From the NCBI RefSeq assembly GCF_035222485.1, contig NW_026946672.1, positions 310,001-374,000 of the forward strand: DNA of 64,000 nt, written 5' to 3'. The notes below the pieces were generated by a model. It ran no database searches and had not been told where the DNA came from. It worked only from the letters and a program-made list of their open reading frames with translations. This DNA is from Podospora pseudoanserina. Lineage: Eukaryota; Ascomycota; Sordariomycetes; Sordariales; Podosporaceae. The position numbers and the translations under genes were made by a program. This document shows, piece by piece, positions 55,095-64,000 of the stretch (the stretch's first letter is position 1; the number at the start of each line of letters is the position of its first letter).

Positions 55095-56573
55095 ATGCCC
55101 TCGTCTCTTTCTGATAGCAATGAGCTTGGCATCACCAAGCACGCCAAACATGGTGGGTGCGCCGTCAAGGTCAACACTGCTCCATACGTTAACCCTACCA
55201 AAGAATCACAATCCTCCCTTCTCAAAAGATTTGTCAGAAGCAATCGATGGACTCCACCATGGTGTCGCCAACAACAAGGGCGGGAATTTAGATACAATTC
55301 TGGTATTGTCTTGCTATCCGCCTTCGCCAGCGCCGTGGCGGCCGCCAACTTGTACTACACCTATCCTGTCCTCAACAAAGCCGCCGACGATTTTGGTGTC
55401 AGCTATGAAAAGGCCGCTCTCATTCCCCAGCTGTTGCAAGGCGGGTACGGCCTCGGCATCCTATTCCTCTGCCCCCTCGGGGACGTGTTTCGACTCCGGC
55501 CCCTCATCATCACCTTGACCCTTGCAACCACCTGCACTTGGCTCGGGTTGTGTTTAAGCTCCAACTTTGAGCTCTTCACCACCCTGAGCTTCCTGACTGG
55601 CTTTGTGACGGTGAGCCCTCAAATTCTACTCCCACTCATTGGCACACTTGCGCCACCGGCACAACGAGCCACGGCTGTCTCCCTCGTCTTGGCCGGCATG
55701 ATGATGGGCCTGGCAGTCCCTCGTGTCGTCGCTGGCATCGTCACGCAATATACGCCTTGGCGTAACATCTACTGGGTTGCTCTCGGCCTCCAGTGCATCC
55801 TTGTTGCCCTCATGTGGCTTTTCTTCCCCGACTATCCACGACCAGACCCCAACAACACCCAGACCTTCTCCCGCAAATACATGAATATTCTGGGGAGTAT
55901 CATCCGCATGATGGTCACACAACCGACTCTGGCCTACGGCTGTCTTGTGACCTTCCTGGTCAATGCTGTTCAGGCATCCTTCTGGACAACTCTGACAGCC
56001 CACCTCGCCGGCCCACCCTTCCACTTTGGACCCCTCCACATTGGCCTCTTTTCCATGATCGGCATCGGCACCACCATCCTGATCCCTGTGTACGCTCATT
56101 TCGTGATTGAACGGTTTGCGCCGTGGTTTTCGACCATCAACGGACTGTTGCTGACCATCGTGACGGTTGCCTTGGACTGCTACACCGAGAATGTGCTGAA
56201 GATCGGGGGGCCTATACTGCAGGCATTGGGCGTCGACTTTGGGGTACAGTTGGGAAGTGTGGCCTATCGAGCGGCTGTGTACAAGGAGCTGCCGGCCAAT
56301 CGGGCCAACGTTATTTTTACCGCCTGCGCGTTCATCGGACAGCTGGTTGGTACCAGCATCGGGAACACTGTATATGCCAGGAGCGGTTGGTCAAATGTTG
56401 GAATTTTTCACATTGCGTTTGTTTTGGTGACGATGGTGGTTATATTTTTGAGGGGGCCAAAGGAAAAGGGGTGGTTTGGATGGACAGGGGGAGCTGGGCT
56501 GCGGTTGGAAAATGGTGGTTCGAAACAAAAGGAGGAGGGTTCCGAGTCAGATGACAATTCGGCAAAAGTCTGA
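55095..56573 (+). CDS. MFS transporter
   Basis: A single exon of 492 aa with about twelve membrane helices. A hydrophilic N-tail of about 70 residues precedes the first helix (GIVLLSAFASAVAAANLYYT). The loop between helices 2 and 3 has CPLGDVFRLRPLI, a degenerate form of the MFS GDxxGRR motif, and helix 4 to 5 carries PPAQRATAVSLVLAGMMMG. The central loop is short, which together with the YPVLNKAADDFGVS opening resembles bacterial-type sugar/drug efflux carriers rather than DHA14 pumps. It is probably a plasma membrane proton-coupled exporter or importer with unknown substrate. It is divergent from the Zn2Cys6 regulator, a pairing typical of pathway-specific export. Confidence 0.9.
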   Translation: MPSSLSDSNELGITKHAKHGGCAVKVNTAPYVNPTKESQSSLLKRFVRSNRWTPPWCRQQQGREFRYNSGIVLLSAFASAVAAANLYYTYPVLNKAADDFGVSYEKAALIPQLLQGGYGLGILFLCPLGDVFRLRPLIITLTLATTCTWLGLCLSSNFELFTTLSFLTGFVTVSPQILLPLIGTLAPPAQRATAVSLVLAGMMMGLAVPRVVAGIVTQYTPWRNIYWVALGLQCILVALMWLFFPDYPRPDPNNTQTFSRKYMNILGSIIRMMVTQPTLAYGCLVTFLVNAVQASFWTTLTAHLAGPPFHFGPLHIGLFSMIGIGTTILIPVYAHFVIERFAPWFSTINGLLLTIVTVALDCYTENVLKIGGPILQALGVDFGVQLGSVAYRAAVYKELPANRANVIFTACAFIGQLVGTSIGNTVYARSGWSNVGIFHIAFVLVTMVVIFLRGPKEKGWFGWTGGAGLRLENGGSKQKEEGSESDDNSAKV

Positions 56574-57697
56574 TGTTGTTTTGATTGTATGATGGTTTAG
56601 ATAAAAGTTTTTGGGTTGTCTTTGGGGCCTTTGGCGGGTTTATAATGATAATGAAGAAGACGGTGAAAAGTAATGAGTTAGAGTAAAAAACGTCCAGGAT
56701 CTCCATGTTCACGAAGGCGCAGGAAGTGATTGGTTACAGTTTGACGAGCTCCAGGGTGCCTATGAAGACTGTAGTTTCTGGGGGTGGAATTAGGCACCTT
56801 GGGCGGATCATCAAAGAAGTGTTATCAGACTTGATCTGGCAAGCCAGGCCCAATGTGGAGGCAAGGAGTCAGGTGGTCAATGCAGCCATGGTTGGAGGCT
56901 TGCAAGACAAGGAGCAAAAGCGAGCAATTAGGGTAACAGTATAGTTATAGCCACGGCTAATCTACACTATACTGCACCTGGGGGCTCTGTTATGATTATT
57001 GTCCAACTTTGTGCATGTTAGTGTACCTGGGTAGGTAAGGTAAGGTACGTATCCATCATACTAGCAGCAGCCAACAACATGAAACCAAGACACGATGCTA
57101 CTCCAAACCTCCAGGGTCACACGAAACACCCTACTGTATACTCAGACGAGCAACATTTTTTTTCTTCAGCACTTTCATGTGACATGATGGTGTGCTAAAG
57201 ATCCTTCCGTCCTGTCACCAACTGCACTGCTAGTAGCCATGGATAACCTTGGAGTGTTGGGTGAATGCAACCTTCAACCAACACTCACCAGGTGTCTGAA
57301 TACCGCGTATGGAAATTAGCCATCCGGTCTCCATAATGGTTATAACTTTCGATACTGCCACCAACAAAATTTAGTCAACTCTTGGTATACCCAGTTCAGT
57401 AGCCCTGCATGATCAAGCGTGGTCGGCTGGCCTCCAGCATCACTGTTGGTTTCTCCAATGTCACTCTCCAATATCATTCCCATTGATGTTGGGGTTTACC
57501 AAGAAAAGTCGGTGAATCTTAGACATGGCTGTTGACAATTGTGATGCAGCTTGGCTCATGCTGCGTGGATGTAGGGTATCGGGAATGCCAGAAGGATTGA
57601 GACTCGTGATACATAAAATGGCCCGGGGAGCCGCCGAACTATCTTTGCCTACTGAGTCCATCACCTCTCTGCTTCCACTGCTTCCTCGACACTCACC
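56574..57697. other. Intergenic, no gene seen
   Basis: 1.1 kb between the MFS and CVNH genes. Short GGTAAGGTA-type repeats occur near 57035-57050. A frame of 79 codons (56705-56944) has no motif. The promoter of the CVNH gene should lie at the right end. Confidence 0.4.
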
Positions 57698-58245
57698 ATG
57701 AAGTTCTCGACACTCTCTGGTATGACAACCGTGCTCCTGACCGAGATTGGTGGCGCTCTTGCTCAAGGTGGTGGTTTCTTCCAAAGTTGCAACCAGGATT
57801 GGTACATGGAAGGTGACCGATACATGGTGGCCACATGCAGAACCAAGAGTGGTGGTTGGAGGCGGACAAGGCAAGACATGAACAAGTGCATCACCAACCT
57901 CAACGGGAATCTGCTCGCGTGGAATATGTAAGCTGATGGCCATGTTTGTTTGAATTTAGTTCAGTACTGATATGCAAGCGTCTAGGGGTGGTTACCATCC
58001 TACATGTGGCATGTGCAGCCAAGGCGGCCTCCAATATGACGGAGCACCAAAGAACAGTCGGTTGAACTGCATGTGCATCAACGCCGCTGGTCAGCAAGAC
58101 TGGAGTGAGCTTGAGCTGAGTAAGGTTTTCCTCGATTGATAACGTTCCAATGGAGACTTGCAAACTGACCATGTGATCAGACAATTTCGTTTCCAATGAG
58201 GATGGACATCTATGGTGCTTTGGCCATTGGGCCCCCGAATACTGA
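57698..58245 (+). CDS. Secreted cyanovirin-N (CVNH) domain protein
   Basis: Three exons: 57698-57927, 57986-58119 and 58181-58245, 142 aa; introns of 58 and 61 nt (GTAAGC..CTAG and GTAAGG..TCAG). The signal peptide MKFSTLSGMTTVLLTEIGGALAQ precedes GGFFQSCNQDWYMEGDRYMV. The CVNH tandem pattern is clear: SCxxxW...ATCRTKSGGWRRT...MNKCITNLNGNL in the first repeat, and TCGMCSQGGLQYDG...LNCMCINAAG...NNFVSNEDGHLWCF in the second. These folds often bind high-mannose glycans, though many fungal members have no known ligand. The extra CxxC in the second repeat is a small deviation. A role in cell-wall recognition or microbial interaction is plausible; its link to neighbouring oxidases is only positional. 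Confidence 0.88.
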
Positions 58246-58568
58246 GGTGCAAGGGGAAAAGTGATGGAAAGGTCCGGGGTGATGTGTTATTGTGCTAATG
58301 TGCAAATGTGGTGAAGTGGTAAAAGAGTAAGGGAGCCAACAGCTCCACATGTTGTCGTTGCAAGAAGGAACGGTGTGCATAGGGAAAGAGCATTTGTGGA
58401 AGACACCATATAGGAGGGAAAGAGCTAAAGAAAGAACCAAAATAGGGAGGGACGACGGTGGGTCAGGTCAGACAATGGAAAGAGCAACCCTGGGAACGAG
58501 AAAGAATGAGAAGGAGCAAGAGATACTTAGGAAGGAGCAAGAGAAGGTATATTCCATGACACCGTCTC

Positions 58569-60119
58569 TCACCGCTCTCTCCTCCCAACGTAACAGGGCC
58601 AGTCCTTTGGAACAACGGTAAAGTAGGCTTTCCACCTCCACTCCTTGGCTTTGTCAACCTGCACAAAGTCATAATCCCTGACCAAAGTCGCACATATCTT
58701 GCTGAGCTCAATCTTTGCAAGATTCTGACCAGGACACGAGGCGTACCCAAAACCCCAAGGCACAAAGTATTTCTCCAACCTCGCCGCGTCAGGAGTGAGC
58801 CATCTGTCAGGGTTAAACATCCTGGCATCCTCCCCCCAGATCTCCTTACTGTGGTGAATCACCCACACGTTCACGGACACGGTGGTGCTGCCAGGAATGC
58901 GTCTGTCTCCAATCACCAAGGGGGTTCCTTTCGGCACTACTCTCGGCAACCCCATCGACGCAGGACCAAACACTCTCAACGCCTCTTTGATGCACGCTTG
59001 CAAGAACGGCAAACGCTGGGTGTCCGCAAATGACACTGATCTACCACCGACAGTCCCAGCCTTGGCAGCATCAATCTCCCGCCTGCATCTTGCCCACGCA
59101 GTGGGGTGTCGAATCATGTAGTACACAAACGCCTGCAGCCCCGTCGCCACCGTCTCATTCCCCGCAGCCGCAGCGTTGAACGCCGCCGAGTGTATCTCAT
59201 GCATCTCCATCGTGCCCTTGCTCTTCTCCAGCATGTGGAGCCAGTGCGCCAAGGCATCAAACTTCTCCACGTTGGGATTCTCTTGCCGCTCTTTGATCGC
59301 CGTCATGGCCGTGTCGATAAGGTGCCCCCACGGTGTCACTCCCAGCCAGGTGATGAATCTGTTGCTGAGAAACAGCACATGAAACCAGCGGAAGAACCCG
59401 GCGATGGAGACATAGGCCGCTTGCGGGTGTGTGTTGGCGATGGTGTTGTTGATGTCTTTGCCCTCTCTCAGAAAGCCGAACTGCTTGGAAAAGATGACCT
59501 CGCCGATGACGTCCGAGGTGGCAAAGGTGAAGAACTTGTCGAGATCGATGGGCTTCTTGGAAGAGCTAAACTTGTCGAACCAGTCAAAGAGGAGCTCGAG
59601 GGTGTTGCCGATGGCTTCTTCGGAGCGGAGAAGGTTGGGAAGGGTATATGCTGGGGCGAGATGGCGAGAAAGTTCGTTTTTGACGGCAGGATCAGTAGCT
59701 GACATGGGGTTTTGGAAACGCCCATCGGGGAAGGCAATCACTTTGTACCAAGGGGCTTTGTGTAGAGAAGGAGAAGCGAGGACTTTCTTGATCGCGTCAG
59801 GATGGCTGATGCTGACTTCATTCGGAGCGATACGGACAAAGTGACCTTCAGATATCTATCAGCTGTTTGCTTTTTGTACAGCCAGTATTGCGGAACACCC
59901 ACCATGCTTGTCATGCAGCCTGATGAGCTCTAAGTTTTGGTCGCCCTTGAGAATGTGAAGGACGTGCCATATTCTGGTGAAGCTGGCCGTGAATGGGCCG
60001 GGAATATCGCTGATTGGAGAGCAGTATCGCCGCCAGAAGAGCAATGTGAGGAGCAGAGTACCAACCAGACCGGCCAACTGAGAGTGGCTCAGGCCCAAAA
60101 GGGCGAATAACCCTGTCAT
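58569..60119 (-). CDS. Cytochrome P450 (pisatin-demethylase-like)
   Basis: Two exons, 60119-59903 and 59845-58569, 497 aa, 57-nt intron with GTGGGT..GAAG ends. I chose the ATG at 60119 (MTGLFALLGLSHSQLAG) because it begins a membrane anchor directly; the same frame is open further upstream. The segment after the junction, GHFVRIAPNEVSISHPDAIKK, and the stretch VIAFPDGRFQNPMS are typical of the pisatin demethylase/benzoate 4-monooxygenase type. Landmarks: I-helix AAAGNETVAT, K-helix EALR, PERF-like FNPDRW, heme loop PWGFGYASCPGQNLAK with Cys443. AGNET replaces the common AGxDT and may still deliver protons. Likely ER-bound, hydroxylating or demethylating an aromatic compound. It is tandem with the GMC oxidoreductase upstream. 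Confidence 0.92.
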
Positions 60120-60521
60120 GTTCGACGTCACTTCAGAATACGACCCGATGCTCTGGAGCTGTGGCTGGCACAGGAATGCAGTAGGATGTCGGTAACACTC
60201 GGACTTGGGGAAGCCAAAGTGAGAGAAATCCTTTTGCAAGAATTTCCCCTCTTTTTGACCAACAGTGAGATCGCTTGTGGGCTTGCAGAGAACTTGTGAT
60301 GGCAGGGGTGAGATTCCCACTCTGTCGGCGGGGCTAAACCAGACAGACCGACAGGACGGCCAAGAAGTATTCATGGATTCTGAATGGAAGCTTTATCTGC
60401 TCGATTTCTTTGGAGGCATAACCATAGATATGTGGACTCGAGTCGATACACCAGCACAGAAAAGATTGGCAGTGCGTGTTTTTCTGCTTTTTCAACCTCT
60501 ATAATAAGGTACTTATCACTC

Positions 60522-62746
60522 TTATCGGTTCTTATCGCCCCTCTTACCCCCTGAAGCCCCCCTTCCGCCCTGTCCTTTCCATGTCTCTTTGATCAGGTCG
60601 GCAGCCTATAAATGTTTCAACACATGAAAACAGTTTCCGGGCAAGAGGAAATATGTGAATATGAGAGTACCACAAAACCTACCTTCTCCCCAATCACATA
60701 AACCGTCAATTGCGTCGTGCCCCCCGGCAAAATCGGGATAACACTCGCGTCCGCCACCCTCAATCCCCTGGTCCCATACACCCTCAGCTCATCATCCACA
60801 ACCCCACCCAACTCCCTCCTCATCTTGGCCGCCGTCCCAACAGGGTGCCACGCTTGCGGTATGTAGTTCGCCCTGATATACCCCCCCAAATCCTCCCTGC
60901 TTGTCACCTTGGCGCCCGGCGCCGTCTCGACAGCGTGATATCCCGCTAATGGGCCCTCGGGACCGAAGAAGCGGCGGTAGAACTCGAGGTAGGCGATCAT
61001 GAGGTCAGTGTCGACGGGGTTGGTCAAGGCGCGGTAGTCGACCACTGGGTCTGGGGCATCAATGTTGTCGGGGTCGACCGAGACGGTACCGCGGGAGGTG
61101 GGGTGGAAGTTGATGGGGTTGGCGCCGGGGGCGGTACCATACCCGATTACCCAGTGGAGGAAGGAGAGGGAGCCGGGGGCCGAGGAGAGCATTTGCTCCG
61201 CGAGGAAGTTGTTTTGGGCTTTGTAGCCGCGGAGAACGGAGCTGTCTGTACCTGGTGCTGCAAAAGAAGCTGGATCCTGGCGAGCGAGGGAAGAGGCGAT
61301 GGCGGGAAAGGCAGATGGTGCCGCGATGGGGAGTGGAAGATCTGCCACCAGACCTTGACCTTGTCCTTCGCTGGGCGGGAGATGGGTCGAGTTTGAGGTA
61401 GGTGGTGGGGGTGGTTTTGTAAAGTTGAACCGAATAGGGGGTCCGATTGGGTGATCTTGAAAGTTCGCACCCACCCCAGGTAGGCTGACCTTAACAGGGA
61501 TTTTGGCCTTCTTTAAGAGCATGCGTGGACCTACTCCGCTCAGTTGCAGAAGCAGAGGCGTATGGATGGCTCCTGTCGATATCACAACTTCTTTGTTGGC
61601 CTTCACAGTAACTCTCTTTTCTGTGTCTGTCAAGATGCACTCGACTCCAGTTGCCGCGTTCTCCTTACCACTCAGGACTATCTTGGTAGCCCGTGCGCTT
61701 GTCAAAATGTCATAATTTGGCCTGTTCAGACCATCCCAATGGCCAGTTCTGGAATAGGAACGCTGTCGGGTCTTTGGATCCACTGATAATGGGTAGTAAA
61801 ACACTCCATGGTTGCCAGCGTGTCCGTCCGCTGGGAATGGAATTCCTGGCGTTTGGATGAGACCGTCGTAAATTGTTTCTATGCACCAATCTCATGTTAG
61901 TGTCTGTCCTACTATGAAGGTGAAGGCCCTTCAATGTTTTAAAAACATACTGATCGCAGGATTAAGACCGCCTGGGAACGATGCGTAGAGGCGGGTGTCA
62001 TTATACTGTCCCCAAGCCTGAACGTCGTACGTAATGTTGAAGTCCGCGGCAAGTACCGGGTTCGGGGGAACAAAATGGATTGCCTGTTGTCGTCAGTACA
62101 TGGCACTCATCTTGTGACGGAAGGTGAAGAGGCTAGGTGCCTTCTTGAAGTAAGGGAGCAATTCTTTCCAGCTCCAATTCGAGCCATTGTTTCCCAACTG
62201 ATCCCAGATGCCATAGTCCTTTACAGTGCCACGCATCACAGCCATACCGTTGACAGCTGAGCTGCCGCCCACGCCAAAGCCCATGCCCAGCGGTATGGTT
62301 CTGTTGTTTAGACCTATTTGTGGAACAGACGTGAGATTGTACAAATGCGCAGTTTGACGGTCGCCATTGGGGTCGGATGGATTCCCTTCCAATGCAAGTC
62401 AATACTCCCGAACAAGTAAATGAAAATGAAGTTGGCAACCTACAGAACCTTCCATGTTCGATCACCAGGACAGAGTCTGTTTACAATGAATTAGCATTTT
62501 GACACACATAAAGCAAAGTATCCGACGCGTACATTCTCGCAGCTCAGTCAGACGATCTGCAATTGTAAGACCAGCGGTTCCAGCCCCGACTACTATGTAG
62601 TCGTATGAATCTCTTAGTTCTTCGGGAGTTTGAACATGCCTCGCCCTGAGCACCGAGTCTGGGACCGCCACTGCAACAGGCAGGATCCTCGTTATCAGGG
62701 AAAGGGCAGCCACGACAAGAGAGATGTTGAATTTACGTGCCATCAT
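60522..62746 (-). CDS. Secreted GMC oxidoreductase (aryl-alcohol oxidase/choline-dehydrogenase type)
   Basis: Six exons: 62746-62533, 62476-62444, 62385-62141, 62083-61951, 61878-60683 and 60605-60522, 634 aa. All junctions are in phase. Exon 2 has only 33 nt, and intron 3 (62140-62084, 57 nt) uses a GC donor with a normal CTGAC branch and CAG acceptor. The signal peptide is MMARKFNISLVVAALSLITRI-like. The FAD site is YIVVGAGTAGLTIADRL, followed by GVGGSSAVNGMAVMRG and TGAIHTPLLLQLSGVGP (GMC signature 2). The catalytic histidine is in QAWHPVGTAAKM, and the second active-site region is LPGGTTQLTVYVIGEK, where the usual His/Asn position appears changed to Thr. The FAD enzyme oxidises an alcohol and probably gives H2O2 outside the cell. 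Its neighbour is a catalase. A 5'-leader intron may exist near 62838. Confidence 0.9.
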
Positions 62747-63218
62747 CACTGACCGTACGAAAGCAACATGGCTGAAGACACGATTTAGACAGAACAACGC
62801 AAAGGACTTGGGCGGGGTCATGATTTGAACTTGACTTACCTGACCTTGTTTCATTGCCAAGAGACGGCTGCGTCGGTGCAAGAGACGTAATGATTGTAGG
62901 TGACACAAGATGCGAGTAAGACGCCCAAATTACCATTCCTCCAATTAGTTGCTAGTATTGCTGTGTCTAATGCATCCATTGTCTCGTTGGCTGCATGTGG
63001 ACCGTGAAGGATTCAAGCTCTACTGGCGTACATCATCACAATACTCCTGAACAACTACCACTATTGGTAGAGTCACTAATGCAACGAAGTGAAACGACAG
63101 GCAAGAGCGAACTCAGTTTCATGATATTAACACTAGGTATCACCACCGACTCCACAAAACTCCTTACTATCGTACAACTTGGTTGGCAAACTCTTGCAGA
63201 CAAGGAAAACGGGGGAAT
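62747..63218. other. Intergenic between GMC oxidoreductase and catalase
   Basis: 470 bases carrying the GMC promoter and 5' leader. A GTAAGT on the minus strand near 62838 with a downstream CAG suggests a leader intron. No gene seen. Confidence 0.4.
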
Positions 63219-64000
63219 CTAGTAGGCCACCTGGCTGTGGAGGCCATCCAGCTCTCTGGCCCAGCACCTGTGCTGGGCAATGTTGTGGAAGAACTTCTCC
63301 ATAAAACCAGCACCGCCCTTGACGATGTCCACCGCCTCACTCAAGCTTCCTGGCTTGGTCTCACGCATAGTCACGACACCATAGCTGTCCTGGACCTCGG
63401 CACTCTCCGAGACACTAACAGCTGGCAGGCCGATGGCCTTGTTGACGAAGTCGACAGCTTCGCCTGTGGCTCCAATAGCCTTGAGATGACCAAAGGCCTC
63501 CCTAATCCAATGCAGAGCTCTGCCGTTCTTGGACAGAGCGCGAATGGAATCAACACCGCCGGGAATGAAGATGGCGTCCACCATGGTGGAGCGGAAGCCT
63601 TCCAAGTGATGATGAGGTGTGGTGCTACCAGCTCCACCGGCGGCAACAATCTTGCTTCTCTTGGTTCCGATAACCAATGGGATGGCCAAGCCAGCCGAGA
63701 TAGCAGCGTACGCAGCTGAGTAGGCGACCTGATCGTACCCATCGGCAACCAAGATGGCGATTCTCCGGGACGCAATGGTAGGCTTTGATCCGGGGAACTC
63801 TGTTTGGCTCAAGCCTGGTGCCTTGCGGCCGTGGTTGGGACGGCTGGCCTCCTTGGGGGGCTCACCACCAACCATTTCGGCGACTGTCTGGGCGAGACCC
63901 AAGTCGATATCGGCCAATCGCGTCACCATGCGCTCGTACACGACAGGATCCTCACAGTGGTCAAGTTCGAATCCCAGGGCGTTGATGATGTGGTTCTTCT
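63219..64000 (-). CDS. Large-subunit (clade 2) catalase, C-terminal part
   Basis: The frame enters from the right edge and stops at 63219, so about 260 C-terminal residues are seen. NHIINALGFELDHCEDP then VVYERMVTRLADIDLGLAQ is the end of the heme catalase core. It is followed by a linker (KEASRPNHGRKAPGLSQTEF) and the extra flavodoxin/DJ-1-like domain of large catalases, beginning RRIAILVADGYDQ and including GVDSIRALSKNGRALHWI and FGHLKAIGATGEAVDF. Family members break down H2O2; some fungal forms are secreted, but the N-terminus lies outside the window. The heme-binding residues are also outside. It lies 470 bases upstream of the oxidase gene on the same strand. Confidence 0.92.
   Translation of the reverse strand, partial: KNHIINALGFELDHCEDPVVYERMVTRLADIDLGLAQTVAEMVGGEPPKEASRPNHGRKAPGLSQTEFPGSKPTIASRRIAILVADGYDQVAYSAAYAAISAGLAIPLVIGTKRSKIVAAGGAGSTTPHHHLEGFRSTMVDAIFIPGGVDSIRALSKNGRALHWIREAFGHLKAIGATGEAVDFVNKAIGLPAVSVSESAEVQDSYGVVTMRETKPGSLSEAVDIVKGGAGFMEKFFHNIAQHRCWARELDGLHSQVAY

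Noticed and set aside
63970-63985. tRNA B-box-like GTTCGAATCC
   Set aside because: It lies in the catalase coding frame and no tRNA stem pairing or A box accompanies it.

Overview
The window is nuclear DNA of a filamentous ascomycete, most likely a sordariomycete. Genes are dense on both strands, introns are short (53-77 nt with GT..AG ends and CTAAC/CTGAC branch sites), and the gene families are fungal: Zn2Cys6 regulators, a class II hydrophobin, HeLo-type and NACHT-type proteins, a fungal ENA-type P-ATPase, a GH10 xylanase and a cyanovirin-N (CVNH) protein. I rebuilt gene models by eye from splice signals, reading phase and family motifs; no search was run.

Layout. 1-4.6 kb: end of a berberine-bridge-type oxidase, an orphan gene, a damaged-looking Cys/His-rich gene, and a dense array of GTAAACG-like motifs. 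4.6-17.6 kb: housekeeping block with a 1271-residue Ala/Ser-rich coiled protein, a Doa10/Ssm4-type ER ubiquitin ligase and a TDT-family anion/malate/sulfite transporter. 17.6-30.8 kb: gene-poor and degenerate. It holds one intact and striking gene, which fuses a HeLo-like region, a degenerate kinase and a trypsin-like protease, followed by a decayed SNF2/RING helicase and a decayed NACHT-zinc-finger NLR. 30.9-44.3 kb: secreted xylanase, mitochondrial membrane protein, LanC-like protein, Zn2Cys6 regulator built from three exons, short-chain dehydrogenase, class II hydrophobin, 2EXR protein. 45.5-48.9 kb: ENA-type cation ATPase. 49.3-64 kb: P450, orphan, Zn2Cys6 regulator divergent from an MFS transporter, secreted CVNH protein, second P450, secreted GMC oxidoreductase and the C-terminal part of a large catalase. 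This block resembles a small tailoring/export cluster, but no PKS, NRPS or terpene backbone gene is visible.

Best candidates for something new: (1) the HeLo-pseudokinase-protease fusion, whose protease triad looks complete and which sits beside a dead NLR, suggesting a locus with a history in recognition or regulated cell death; (2) three CGG-N14/15-CCG palindromes centred between the regulator and MFS genes; (3) the roughly 21-bp-spaced GTAAACG array. No CRISPR, rRNA, tRNA, retroelement or DNA transposon was recognised.
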